A DNA stretch of 38,907 nucleotides from Clostridia bacterium (GTDB lineage Bacteria; Bacillota; Clostridia; Oscillospirales; CAG-272). The DNA is taken from the NCBI GenBank assembly GCA_017415485.1, contig JAFQGP010000115.1:72135-111041 (forward strand), given 5' to 3'. Below, in pieces: positions 30,673 to 37,283 of this stretch. Each line of letters opens with the position of its first letter. The stretch's first letter is position 1. Position numbers and translations under genes: made by a program. Below the pieces are notes generated by a model. That model worked only from the letters and a program-made list of their open reading frames with translations, searched no databases and was not told the DNA's origin.

Positions 30673-31835
30673 TGGCTTTTCTTTCTCCCGATAAAACCAT
30701 CACGGAAAAGATCGGAAACGAAACCATCACAATCAAGCAGAAAATCACGCCGGATGGCGCGGTTGCCGCAAAGGACATATGCAGTTATGTCAAGCGCGGC
30801 GATCTTGTAAAGCCAAACGCAAAGTTGAACAACGGAACGGGCGCGCCAAAGGGCATCACCGTCCACAACACGGGTGACATCAAATGCGCCTCCGGCACAA
30901 CGCCCGCGGAACAGTATGCCCGCGCTACATACCCGAATGGAAACATGAACGGCGTTGCCGTGCATTATTGGGTATGGCAAAACGAGATTTGGCAGCAGTT
31001 GGCGGACAATGAACGCGGATGGCACGCGGCAGACGGATCATCCCGCCGCAAGGATCACCGCGGCGGAAAGACGGGCGGCAACCTTGACACCATTTCGATT
31101 GAGTGCATCGAAACGGGATCAAATGAAGTGAGCGAAAAGACATTGGCGCAGTTGGTCGCGCTTCTCTGTTATCGTTACAACCTTGATCCCGCATTCGATG
31201 TTTACACGCACAATTATTGGATGCACGGTGTTGACAAGAAGGTAAACGGCGCACGCAAAAATTGCCCGCTTTATATCTTGGATCATTGGGCGGCGTTCCT
31301 TGAAACCGTAAAGAAGTATTGGAACATTCTGAAGGGCGCAAGCGGTGCAGACACCGCACAGCCGCCCGCAGAAACGCCCACAACGCCCGCGGCGTTCAAT
31401 GTTGGGGATGTTGTCAGCTTCAATGGCAACGTGCATTATACAAGCGCAAACGCCGCAAACGGCAAGGCGTGCAAGAGCGGAAAAGCAAAGATCACGCAGA
31501 TATACCAACTCGGCAAAGCAAAGCATCCGTATCATCTTGTGAGAGAGAGCGGCGGCAGCGCGACAGTTTGGGGATGGGTTGATGAAAAGGATGTTTCGGC
31601 AATCACAGCAAACACCCCCGCCGCAAAGTATTCGCCCGCCGTTGGCGATGCTGTAAAGATCAACAGCGGCGTGACAGCATACAGCAACGGTGTGAAAATG
31701 CCCGCATGGGTACGATCCGCAACACTCTATATTCGGCAGATTGAAAAGAACGGAACAATTCTGCTTGTATCCACAGAAAAAACAAAAAAGGTTTACACCG
31801 GGCGCGTGAAGGCATCCGATGTTCACAAAGCATAA
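30672..31835 (+). CDS. Endolysin: N-acetylmuramoyl-L-alanine amidase
   Basis: A 387-aa protein. The Amidase_2 (PGRP-like) domain spans about residues 50-220. Zinc ligands are the His of TVHNTGD, a later His, and the Cys of RKNCPLY; GVAVHYWVWQNEIWQQLADNERGWHAAD forms the core. Two C-terminal units, each starting with a VGD motif (FNVGDVVSFNG and YSPAVGDAVKING-like), read as SH3-like wall-binding repeats. The ATG overlaps the holin stop. It cuts the bond between MurNAc and the stem peptide. Confidence 0.92.
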   Translation: MAFLSPDKTITEKIGNETITIKQKITPDGAVAAKDICSYVKRGDLVKPNAKLNNGTGAPKGITVHNTGDIKCASGTTPAEQYARATYPNGNMNGVAVHYWVWQNEIWQQLADNERGWHAADGSSRRKDHRGGKTGGNLDTISIECIETGSNEVSEKTLAQLVALLCYRYNLDPAFDVYTHNYWMHGVDKKVNGARKNCPLYILDHWAAFLETVKKYWNILKGASGADTAQPPAETPTTPAAFNVGDVVSFNGNVHYTSANAANGKACKSGKAKITQIYQLGKAKHPYHLVRESGGSATVWGWVDEKDVSAITANTPAAKYSPAVGDAVKINSGVTAYSNGVKMPAWVRSATLYIRQIEKNGTILLVSTEKTKKVYTGRVKASDVHKA

Positions 31836-31848
31836 GGAGGACAACATC

Positions 31849-32229
31849 ATGTTTTATGTTGGTGAAAAATTCGACATCGCAGAAAATAAGTCATACAAGA
31901 CACAGAACGGCGCAGAAAAGGCAGCAGAAGCCGCGGGCGCATATGTCTTTGATGATGACGGCAACATCGTTTTCCCCGCCGCAGAAGCGGCAGAAACCGC
32001 CGAAACCGTCAACATCATCGGGCGTGCAACTGTTGTGTTCAACGGCAAATTGCGCGTGAGAAACGCGCCATCGTTTGCGCCGGAAACGGAATGCGGGTTG
32101 ATGTGCAAGGGTGACACCGTGGATGTTATTGACACCGTGGAATCCGATGACGGCAAACCGATGTGGAAAACCGCTGAAGGAAACTTCATCAGCGCGGATG
32201 AAGCACACACGGCATTTGTTGAAGTATAA
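31849..32229 (+). CDS. SH3b-domain protein after the endolysin
   Basis: A 126-aa protein. Residues 60-125 (ATVVFNGKLRVRNAPSFAPETECGLMCKGDTVDVIDTVESDDGKPMWKTAEGNFISADEAHTAFVEV) form a bacterial SH3 domain, usually a peptidoglycan-binding module. The first 55 residues are a separate small alpha/beta piece with an Ala/Glu linker. It may be a wall-binding partner of the amidase supplied in trans (inference). AAGGAGG precedes the ATG, and it is the last late gene. Confidence 0.75.
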   Translation: MFYVGEKFDIAENKSYKTQNGAEKAAEAAGAYVFDDDGNIVFPAAEAAETAETVNIIGRATVVFNGKLRVRNAPSFAPETECGLMCKGDTVDVIDTVESDDGKPMWKTAEGNFISADEAHTAFVEV

Positions 32230-32241
32230 AAACATATAAAG

Positions 32242-32279
32242 AGAGCGGGCAGCCTTGTGTGAGGTTGTCCGCTCTTTTT
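32242..32279 (+). terminator. Late operon rho-independent terminator
   Basis: AGAGCGGGCAGCC (32242-32254) pairs with GGTTGTCCGCTCT (32263-32275) with two G-U pairs and an 8-base loop, followed by TTTTT. It closes the transcription unit that began near 9235 and separates it from the convergent minus-strand gene. Confidence 0.85.
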
Positions 32280-32295
32280 CGTATTTTATAAATGG

Positions 32296-32967
32296 TTATT
32301 TCCGCGCAAGCAAATATACAACGATATTGCATCCGTATTTCATACCGTCATCCCCGCCGGTGATTTCGGTGATTTCGCCGTACATGAATAATTCTTTTTC
32401 ATGCGAATCCATAAAGTCTGAAATATCGCCCGCGAGGGATTCCTTCAGATTGCCGATTTGACAGCCATCCTCCAAATGAACTGCATATGCGGGTTTGCCG
32501 TCATAATCAAATTCACGGAATATCAAAGAATCGCCCCTGTGCGCATATTCAATATTTAGTTGGCGATCCGTGCCGTCATCGTTTTCATATGTAACGCCAA
32601 CAACCTTCGTGTGATAGGTTTTGACGACATCAAAATCATTTACATCAACATCCGCCAAATAGATTTTTGCGCCATCGCTGAAACAATAATGCGGCGGATC
32701 GACTTGCGGCACTTCACTTGCTATTTGATTCGATGCGGGAGAGGGCGCGACAACGTGCGCATTGACGGCATTCCGGCGGCTCAATTCTTTCGATATGAGA
32801 TAGGAACGCCAAAGCAGAAACGCGCCGATTGCCAAACAGATCGGATGAATCAGAACAATGCAGACGATGCCCCATATTGTATATGACTTTTTGTTCTTTT
32901 CAAGTTTGGCATCCGTGATGCCGTTATACATCGCCTGTATTTTCTCTTGTGTGTACGGATTTTTCAT
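32296..32967 (-). CDS. Membrane-anchored hypothetical protein on the opposite strand
   Basis: A 223-aa protein and the only convincing minus-strand gene in the window. It begins MKNPYTQEKIQAMYNGITDAK, with GGGAGG eight bases upstream, and has one or two membrane helices (about residues 33-55, IWGIVCIVLIHPICLAIGAFLLW). The remaining soluble part is beta-rich (IYLADVDVNDFDVVKTYHTKVVGVTYEND). Its own consensus promoter lies upstream and it is opposite in direction to the lytic genes, so it is a likely lysogeny-expressed (moron) gene. No family is recognised. Confidence 0.7.
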   Translation of the reverse strand: MKNPYTQEKIQAMYNGITDAKLEKNKKSYTIWGIVCIVLIHPICLAIGAFLLWRSYLISKELSRRNAVNAHVVAPSPASNQIASEVPQVDPPHYCFSDGAKIYLADVDVNDFDVVKTYHTKVVGVTYENDDGTDRQLNIEYAHRGDSLIFREFDYDGKPAYAVHLEDGCQIGNLKESLAGDISDFMDSHEKELFMYGEITEITGGDDGMKYGCNIVVYLLARK

Positions 32968-33094
32968 TTTAACCTCCCGCCGCGCCATTGGCGGCACTAA
33001 CTATTATAACATCGTCACCACGCAAATCGTGTCGAAATAAATGGAAATTTGTTGCTAAACTTTTAATTCTGATCTTTAACACACTTCCCCTATT

Positions 33095-33123
33095 ATTATA
33101 TGCGAAAATATATATAAAGTCAA
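33095..33123 (-). promoter_or_regulatory. Minus-strand promoter for the membrane protein gene
   Basis: On the minus strand, TTGACT (33123-33118) and TATAAT (33100-33095) are spaced by 17 bases. Transcription would start near 33088 and reach the gene start at 32967 after a leader of about 120 nt. It faces away from the XRE gene, making this a divergent control region (32,998-33,164) with no other gene. Confidence 0.7.
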
Positions 33124-33164
33124 GAATCTTTCCGAACATTAGCACATCGAGAGGGCAAAAGTCA

Positions 33165-33407
33165 ATGAAAATTTACAATTACAACGGCAAAAAGAACATA
33201 TGCGGCGATAGGATACATCAAGCAAGAACAACGCAAAGATTATCACAAGCGGATTTGGCGGCGCGGATGCAGATCGAAGGCGTGATATTGGAACGCGACA
33301 GCATCAGCCGCATTGAGATCGGCACGCGGTTTGTGTGCGATTATGAATTGATGATATTCGCCCGCGTTCTGAAGGTGTCCGCCCTGTGGCTTTTGGGGTT
33401 AGAATAA
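33165..33407 (+). CDS. XRE-family helix-turn-helix regulator
   Basis: An 80-aa protein. The HTH is GDRIHQARTTQRLSQADLAARMQIEGVILERDSISRIEIGTRFVCDYELMIFARVLKVSALWLLG, with the typical SQADLA and D-SISRIE helices and the VSALWLL ending of phage repressor-like proteins. It has no peptidase domain, so it would not be cleaved by RecA. GAGAGGG precedes the ATG. It is the best candidate in the window for binding the operator at 33487-33506 (inference). Confidence 0.82.
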   Translation: MKIYNYNGKKNICGDRIHQARTTQRLSQADLAARMQIEGVILERDSISRIEIGTRFVCDYELMIFARVLKVSALWLLGLE

Positions 33408-33413
33408 CAAAAC

Positions 33414-33450
33414 GCACGCCATGTGTTCGATCACGCGGCGTGCAATTTTT
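33414..33450 (+). terminator. Terminator after the XRE gene
   Basis: GCACGCC (33414-33420) and GGCGTGC (33437-33443) form a perfect 7-bp stem around a 16-base loop, followed by AATTTTTTG. It separates the XRE gene from the strong promoter at 33484. Confidence 0.7.
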
Positions 33451-33483
33451 TGAAAATTTTTTCAATTATTTTCGCAAAACCTC

Positions 33484-33512
33484 TTGACATACTATCAATA
33501 GTATGTTATAAT
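33484..33512 (+). promoter_or_regulatory. Consensus promoter with palindromic operator in the spacer
   Basis: TTGACA (33484-33489), 17-base spacer, TATAAT (33507-33512): both hexamers perfect. ACATACTATCAATAGTATGT (33487-33506) is a perfect inverted repeat with 9-base arms and a 2-base centre that fills the spacer and the end of the -35. A dimeric repressor bound there would block RNA polymerase. It drives the 50-aa gene and probably the small genes after it. Confidence 0.85.
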
Positions 33513-33544
33513 ATATACAGAAAGAAAGAGAGGGGGTGAACGAA

Positions 33545-33697
33545 ATGGAAAAGCCAAAAACGCCGATGGGCGAAATAGAAAAAGCCTTGCAAGAAGTGGC
33601 AAACGCTGTTAAGAGTAACGAAGCCGTGGAAAGCATCAAAGTTACATTAACATTCAAAAAGCCAAAATCAAGCAAGGCAACCAAAGAAAGCAAATAA
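33545..33697 (+). CDS. Small hypothetical protein (50 aa) under a strong repressible promoter
   Basis: An ORF of 50 codons with the excellent ribosome site GAGAGGGGG before the ATG. It begins MEKPKTPMGEIEKALQEVAN, followed by SIKVTLTFKKPKSSKATKESK. One amphipathic helix then a strand and a Lys-rich tail suggest a nucleic-acid or protein-binding peptide. It is the first gene after the strongest promoter on this strand and is overlapped at its 3' end by a predicted antisense transcript. Function is unknown. Confidence 0.65.
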   Translation: MEKPKTPMGEIEKALQEVANAVKSNEAVESIKVTLTFKKPKSSKATKESK

Positions 33698-33738
33698 TCG
33701 CTTTCATAGGCAGGATGGGGCGAAACGCCCCGTCCGTA
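33683..33738 (-). ncRNA. Possible short antisense RNA to the 50-aa gene
   Basis: Downstream (left) of the minus promoter at 33745-33773 are two hairpins. One has arms 33713-33722 and 33726-33735 with a 3-base loop; it is perfect with one G-U on the plus strand and has one mismatch on the minus strand. The other has arms GAAAGC/GCTTTC (33686-33691 and 33700-33705), followed on the minus strand by TTT. The transcript would cover the 3' end and stop of the 50-aa gene. The T-run is poor, so the 3' end is uncertain and the hairpins may instead serve the plus-strand mRNA. Confidence 0.4.
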
Positions 33739-33744
33739 AGTCCT

Positions 33745-33773
33745 ATTATACCATAAAAAACCGCCGATGTCAA
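33745..33773 (-). promoter_or_regulatory. Second perfect minus-strand promoter
   Basis: On the minus strand TTGACA (33773-33768) and TATAAT (33750-33745) lie exactly 17 bases apart, full consensus. No minus-strand protein gene follows. The start near 33738 faces the promoter at 33484 head-on, so the two transcripts overlap. Confidence 0.7.
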
Positions 33774-33802
33774 GCGGCGCAGATCGGAAAGGACTTGAAA
33801 AC

Positions 33803-33976
33803 ATGGAACATTTGAAATTCATTCGCAACGCTGAAGGCAAGATCACACGCCGAATCATTACAGATCGCGCATACATCGAAAACAAAACGCTGTATGTGGA
33901 CGGCAAACCGTGGGCGATGATCGGCGGAACATTCGACATGAAAGAAGCGATCAGAACGGGAAAATTATTTCAATAA
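33803..33976 (+). CDS. Small hypothetical protein (57 aa)
   Basis: Starts at ATG 33803 after GGAAAGGAC. The sequence MEHLKFIRNAEGKITRRIITDRAYIENKTLYVDGKPWAMIGGTFDMKEAIRTGKLFQ is of unknown family, mixed strands and helix. It is followed by a ribosome site and another small gene, so it is probably part of the same mRNA. Confidence 0.55.
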   Translation: MEHLKFIRNAEGKITRRIITDRAYIENKTLYVDGKPWAMIGGTFDMKEAIRTGKLFQ

Positions 33977-34012
33977 ACCGAGCGGGACGGATTCCCCGCA
34001 GAGGAGGAAAGC

Positions 34013-34180
34013 ATGAACATTAGAAAAGGCGATGCAGAATATTCCATCAAAGAATTTCAAAACTATTGGCGCATTACAAAATGCGCAGGAAAACTGACGA
34101 TTGAATACAAGGTCGCAAAGGACATTTGCAGAACAATCGAAGAATTGAAACAGTATATCGAAAAAGAATCAATATTTTGA
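34013..34180 (+). CDS. Small hypothetical protein (55 aa)
   Basis: ATG 34013 follows GAGGAGG, an excellent site. The protein begins MNIRKGDAEYSIKEFQNYWR, then CAGKLTIEYKVAKDICRTIEELKQYIEKES: a beta hairpin then a long helix. Family is unknown. It precedes the ribbon-helix-helix gene by 12 bases. Confidence 0.55.
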   Translation: MNIRKGDAEYSIKEFQNYWRITKCAGKLTIEYKVAKDICRTIEELKQYIEKESIF

Positions 34181-34192
34181 GAGGGCGGAACG

Positions 34193-34390
34193 ATGGAACA
34201 AACAAAAAGAAAAACAACAACATCGACAGCGGTGAAAGCGCGATACAATAAAAAAGCATACGGAGCGGTGACGGCATATGTGCCGAAAGAAATGGCGGAG
34301 GCGTTCAAAGCAAAGTGCGCCGCCGAGGGCATCCCGCAAGCGCAGATCATAAAAGCCGCAATCGAAAAGTTTTTGGAAACATCGGAATGA
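34193..34390 (+). CDS. Ribbon-helix-helix-like DNA-binding protein
   Basis: A 65-aa protein with a basic N-terminus, a strand (AVTAYVPKEMAEAFKAKCAAEGIPQAQIIKAAIEKFLE) and two helices in Arc/MetJ style: strand YGAVTAYVPKE, helix MAEAFKAKCAAEG, turn IPQA, helix QIIKAAIEKFL. It would bind DNA as a dimer. Last gene before a strong terminator and the IS30-like transposase. It could be the regulator of this small operon. Confidence 0.75.
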   Translation: MEQTKRKTTTSTAVKARYNKKAYGAVTAYVPKEMAEAFKAKCAAEGIPQAQIIKAAIEKFLETSE

Positions 34391-34409
34391 TGACGATCAC
34401 ACAAACCGC

Positions 34410-34450
34410 ATCCCCGCATCCTTGAAAATTAGGGTGCGGGGATATTTTCA
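34410..34450 (+). terminator. Strong terminator before the transposase gene
   Basis: ATCCCCGCATCCT (34410-34422) pairs with AGGGTGCGGGGAT (34431-34443), 13 pairs with one G-U, 8-base loop, then ATTTTCATTT. It insulates the transposase from the upstream small-gene operon. Confidence 0.85.
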
Positions 34451-34465
34451 TTTATGGAGGGCATT

Positions 34466-35509
34466 ATGCGCAGATTCAAGCATTTGACACATACAGACAG
34501 ATTGAAAATCGAAGCATCTTTGAAAGAGGGCAAAACACCGAAGGAAATTTCCGCCGAAATCCGTGTGCATATAAGCACGATATATCGTGAAGTGAAACGC
34601 GGGCAATATACGCACATGAACACGGATTTGACAACAGACATCCGATATTCCCCCGACATAGCACATGACAAATACCGCGCGAATCTCGCAGCAAAAGGTG
34701 CAATGCTGAAAATCGGATCGGATCGCAAACTTGCGGATCACATCGAAAAAAAGATATGCGATGAAAGGTATTCGCCCGCTGCCGTATTGGGCGAGATCAA
34801 GCGGAAGAATCTGCAATTTAGTGTTACGATCAGCATACCCACATTATACAGTTACATTGACAAAGGGATATTTTTGCGGCTGACAAATAAGGATTTGCCC
34901 GACAAGCCGAATCGCAAACGCAAGTACAACAACGTGCGCCAAACGCGCCCGCCGCGCGGAACGAGCATTGAAAAACGCCCGCCGGAGGTGGATACAAGGG
35001 AAACCTTCGGGCATTGGGAAATGGATACCGTAAAGGGCAAACGCGGAATCAGTAAACATTCTTTGCTTGTTCTGACCGAGCGAAAGACACGGCAAGAAAT
35101 TCAAATCAAAATCCCGGACGGCACAGCGGAAAGTGTAACGCGGGCATTGGATAACATTGAACGCAAATACGGCGAATTGTTCCCGCTCATATTCAAATCG
35201 ATCACGGTTGACAACGGATCAGAATTTTCAGATTGCGAAGGAATGGAACAATCCTGCATCCATGAGGGCAAGCGCACGCAATTTTACTATTGCCATCCGT
35301 ACAGCAGTTATGAGAGAGGGAGCAACGAAAAACAAAACCGCATGATCCGCCGCCACATTCCAAAAGGCACAAATTTTGATGACAAGACAGATGAAGAAAT
35401 CGAGCGCATCACAATTTGGCTGAACAATTACCCGCGCGGAATTTTTGGATATGGCACATCGCAGGAGGCTTTTGACGAGGAAATAAAAGGCATTTTGAAT
35501 CGTTCATAA
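34466..35509 (+). CDS. IS30-family DDE transposase at the prophage edge
   Basis: A 347-aa transposase. The N-terminal HTH (FKHLTHTDRLKIEASLKEGKTPKEISAEIRVHISTIYREVKRGQY) and the catalytic triad in FGHWEMDTVKG, TVDNGSEF and ERGSNEKQNRMIRRHIPKGTNF are intact. I prefer ATG 34466, which follows GGAGGG; ATG 34454 lies in the terminator tail. No matching inverted repeats were found close on both sides, which is unusual for a free IS30 copy. Its codon use is like the phage and unlike the chromosome to the right. It is either an IS that landed at the boundary or the recombinase that inserts the prophage. Confidence 0.88.
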   Translation: MRRFKHLTHTDRLKIEASLKEGKTPKEISAEIRVHISTIYREVKRGQYTHMNTDLTTDIRYSPDIAHDKYRANLAAKGAMLKIGSDRKLADHIEKKICDERYSPAAVLGEIKRKNLQFSVTISIPTLYSYIDKGIFLRLTNKDLPDKPNRKRKYNNVRQTRPPRGTSIEKRPPEVDTRETFGHWEMDTVKGKRGISKHSLLVLTERKTRQEIQIKIPDGTAESVTRALDNIERKYGELFPLIFKSITVDNGSEFSDCEGMEQSCIHEGKRTQFYYCHPYSSYERGSNEKQNRMIRRHIPKGTNFDDKTDEEIERITIWLNNYPRGIFGYGTSQEAFDEEIKGILNRS

Positions 35510-35567
35510 CTTGTTTACAAATATTTTTACAACTTTTTCGCATTTACCCCTTGACAAGAGGATTTTC
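35510..35567. other. Approximate right boundary of the prophage
   Basis: Codon use and gene content change here, from phage-style genes to a sigma-factor operon. The AT-rich stretch TTTACAAATATTTTTACAAC after the transposase stop has the look of an IS30-type end, but its partner would lie outside the window. No tRNA gene or attachment-site repeat was seen. CTTGACAA occurs twice 17 bases apart (35550 and 35567), which may reflect promoter elements only. Confidence 0.45.
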
Positions 35568-35596
35568 TTGACAAATTTGTGTCTATATGATAATAT
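35568..35596 (+). promoter_or_regulatory. Promoter of the host sigma-factor operon
   Basis: TTGACA (35568-35573), 17-base spacer, TAATAT (35591-35596), with an overlapping GATAAT at 35589. The start would be near 35603, about 50 bases before the sigma factor ATG. The prophage ends just upstream, so insertion seems to have spared this promoter. Confidence 0.55.
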
Positions 35597-35651
35597 TTAT
35601 GTGATATTTGAGTGCAAAATTCCGTTATTAAGGGTGAAAGGAGATCTCACA

Positions 35652-36203
35652 ATGGAAGACAAAAAAATAATCGAGCTCTATTTTGCCCGAAACGAATCCG
35701 CGATCGCCGAGACAGACCGCAAATACGGTGCCTACTGCCGCGCGATCGCATACCGCATTCTCGAAGACCGCCTCGACTCGGAGGAGGTCGCAAACGACAC
35801 CTATCTGCGCCTTTGGAACACGATCCCGCCGCAAAAACCCGATCCGCTCAAGCCCTACGTCGGGCGCATCAGCCGAAACCTTGCGCTGGACGTGTATGAC
35901 GCCAAGCACGCTCAAAAGAGGCAGGGAGTCACGCTCGCTCTCGAGGAGCTTGCCGAGTGTCTGCCCTCAAACGACGGGCGCGAGATCGGCGAATCCGCCG
36001 CGCTGAGCGACGCGCTTTCCCGCTTCATCTCGTCCCTTCCCGAGCGCGAACGTGTCATCTTCGTCCGCCGATACTTTCACCTTTACCCGATCGCGCAGAT
36101 CGCAAAGGATCTCGCACTCAAGGAAAGCACAGTCGCAATGAGCCTCTCCCGCGCCCGCGTGAAACTCCGCAAATATCTCCAAAAGGAGGGCTTTGCGCTA
36201 TGA
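35652..36203 (+). CDS. ECF-type RNA polymerase sigma factor
   Basis: A 183-aa sigma-70 family protein with region 2 (ESAIAETDRKYGAYCRAIAYRILEDRLDSEEVANDTYLRLWNTIPP ... GRISRNLALDVYDAK) and region 4 (LSRFISSLPERERVIFVRRYFHLYPIAQIAKDLALKESTVAMSLSRARVKLRKYL). It lacks regions 1 and 3, as expected for ECF sigma factors. AAAGGAGA precedes ATG 35652. It overlaps the next gene by four bases, the classic sigma/anti-sigma arrangement. Confidence 0.92.
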   Translation: MEDKKIIELYFARNESAIAETDRKYGAYCRAIAYRILEDRLDSEEVANDTYLRLWNTIPPQKPDPLKPYVGRISRNLALDVYDAKHAQKRQGVTLALEELAECLPSNDGREIGESAALSDALSRFISSLPERERVIFVRRYFHLYPIAQIAKDLALKESTVAMSLSRARVKLRKYLQKEGFAL

Positions 36204-36829
36204 CGGAAAAAGACATTCTCCGCGCAATGAGCGGCATCGACGCCGCGCTCATCCTTGATGCCGAAAAGCCCCGCAAGAACAACAATTGGCTCAAATGGGC
36301 ATCTATCGCCGCAGGCTTCTGCCTTATCGTCTATCTTGGTTTTATGATGAAAATAGCGTTTACGGGCGCAAGCGCACCGGGGCCCACCAACTTTTATTAT
36401 GACTCTTTCGCCGAAATGAACGCCGCGATCGGCAAGGATACCCTTTATAACGACGCAAACACCGCCTTCGCCGAAAGCGAGACAGTCAGCATAAGCATAT
36501 CTTGCTACGAGGACGAAAACGGCAACGTCGATGTCCGCGACCCGAATCAGCTCAAGGCAACTCTGTCGGGCGGCGGAATCAAGGTCAGCTACTACATCCT
36601 TTTCGGCAAGGATAACGTAAAAAAGAGCTATATCGGCGGCTACGAGGAGCAAAAGCTCCGCCGCGAGATAAACGGGATCACCGTTCACTATTCGAAAATC
36701 TATGACGGCTCATACCACAGCCAGGCAAAATTCATCTATGACGGCAATCTCTACGTCATCGACGTCACATCAAAAGAAGATATTCACGATATAAATGACT
36801 ATATCGACCGCATACTCAAGGAGGAATGA
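36200..36829 (+). CDS. Anti-sigma-factor-like membrane protein
   Basis: A 209-aa protein beginning MTEKDILRAMSGIDAALILDA, a short cytoplasmic part, then a membrane helix at about residues 34-55 (WLKWASIAAGFCLIVYLGFMM) and an extracytoplasmic domain with alternating strands (SETVSISISCYEDENGNVDV ... INGITVHYSKIYDGSY). The topology and ATGA overlap with the ECF sigma gene suggest it holds the sigma factor at the membrane until a signal arrives (inference). No zinc-binding anti-sigma (ZAS) motif is visible. Confidence 0.75.
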   Translation: MTEKDILRAMSGIDAALILDAEKPRKNNNWLKWASIAAGFCLIVYLGFMMKIAFTGASAPGPTNFYYDSFAEMNAAIGKDTLYNDANTAFAESETVSISISCYEDENGNVDVRDPNQLKATLSGGGIKVSYYILFGKDNVKKSYIGGYEEQKLRREINGITVHYSKIYDGSYHSQAKFIYDGNLYVIDVTSKEDIHDINDYIDRILKEE

Positions 36830-36831
36830 AA

Positions 36832-37215
36832 ATGAAAAAGAAAATAATAACTCTCGCCCTTCTCCTCTCCGCGCTCATCCTCGAGACCCTTCCCTACGGC
36901 GCGGTCTGCAACTTTGCCAACCCCGAGGGCGAGCCTTGGCGCAAGACATATTCCTATTTTAGTATGATCCCCTACGGCTATGGCGACTTCGGCCCACTCA
37001 TCACCGCGCTCTTTACCTGCGTTCTGCTCGTCATCCTCGTTCTATCCTTATTATTAAAGAAAAATTGGAGCAAGTCCATCTCTATCATATCCGCGATCGC
37101 GACCCTCACCTCACTCGCACCGCTGATGTTTGGATTCAGCAACTTTTCGCTCGTCGGAGCAATGATTTCGGCTTGCATTCTTGCAACTTTTGTAATTTCT
37201 CGGATAAAATTCTAA
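36832..37215 (+). CDS. Four-helix integral membrane protein
   Basis: A 127-aa protein with four predicted membrane helices (about residues 4-22, 52-74, 79-98 and 102-124). No family is recognised. I prefer ATG 36832, seven bases after AAGGAGG; ATG 36826 sits on that site. It lies three bases after the anti-sigma-like gene, so it is likely in the same operon and part of the same envelope response. Confidence 0.75.
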   Translation: MKKKIITLALLLSALILETLPYGAVCNFANPEGEPWRKTYSYFSMIPYGYGDFGPLITALFTCVLLVILVLSLLLKKNWSKSISIISAIATLTSLAPLMFGFSNFSLVGAMISACILATFVISRIKF

Positions 37216-37283
37216 AAAATCCTCGCCGAAGCGGAACTTTTTCCCGTTTTCTTCGTCTATATAAGTAAAAGGAGGTAACAGAA

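Noticed and set aside
33003..33031. TATAAT-like element on the minus strand at 33,008-33,003 as another promoter
   Set aside because: At spacings of 16 to 18 bases no -35 match is found, and it is not an extended -10; the promoter at 33,123-33,095 is much better.
35550..35574. Repeated CTTGACAA as a target-site duplication or attachment repeat
   Set aside because: Both copies are 17 bases apart and on the same side of the boundary; one is a good -35 element of the sigma operon, so promoter function is simpler.
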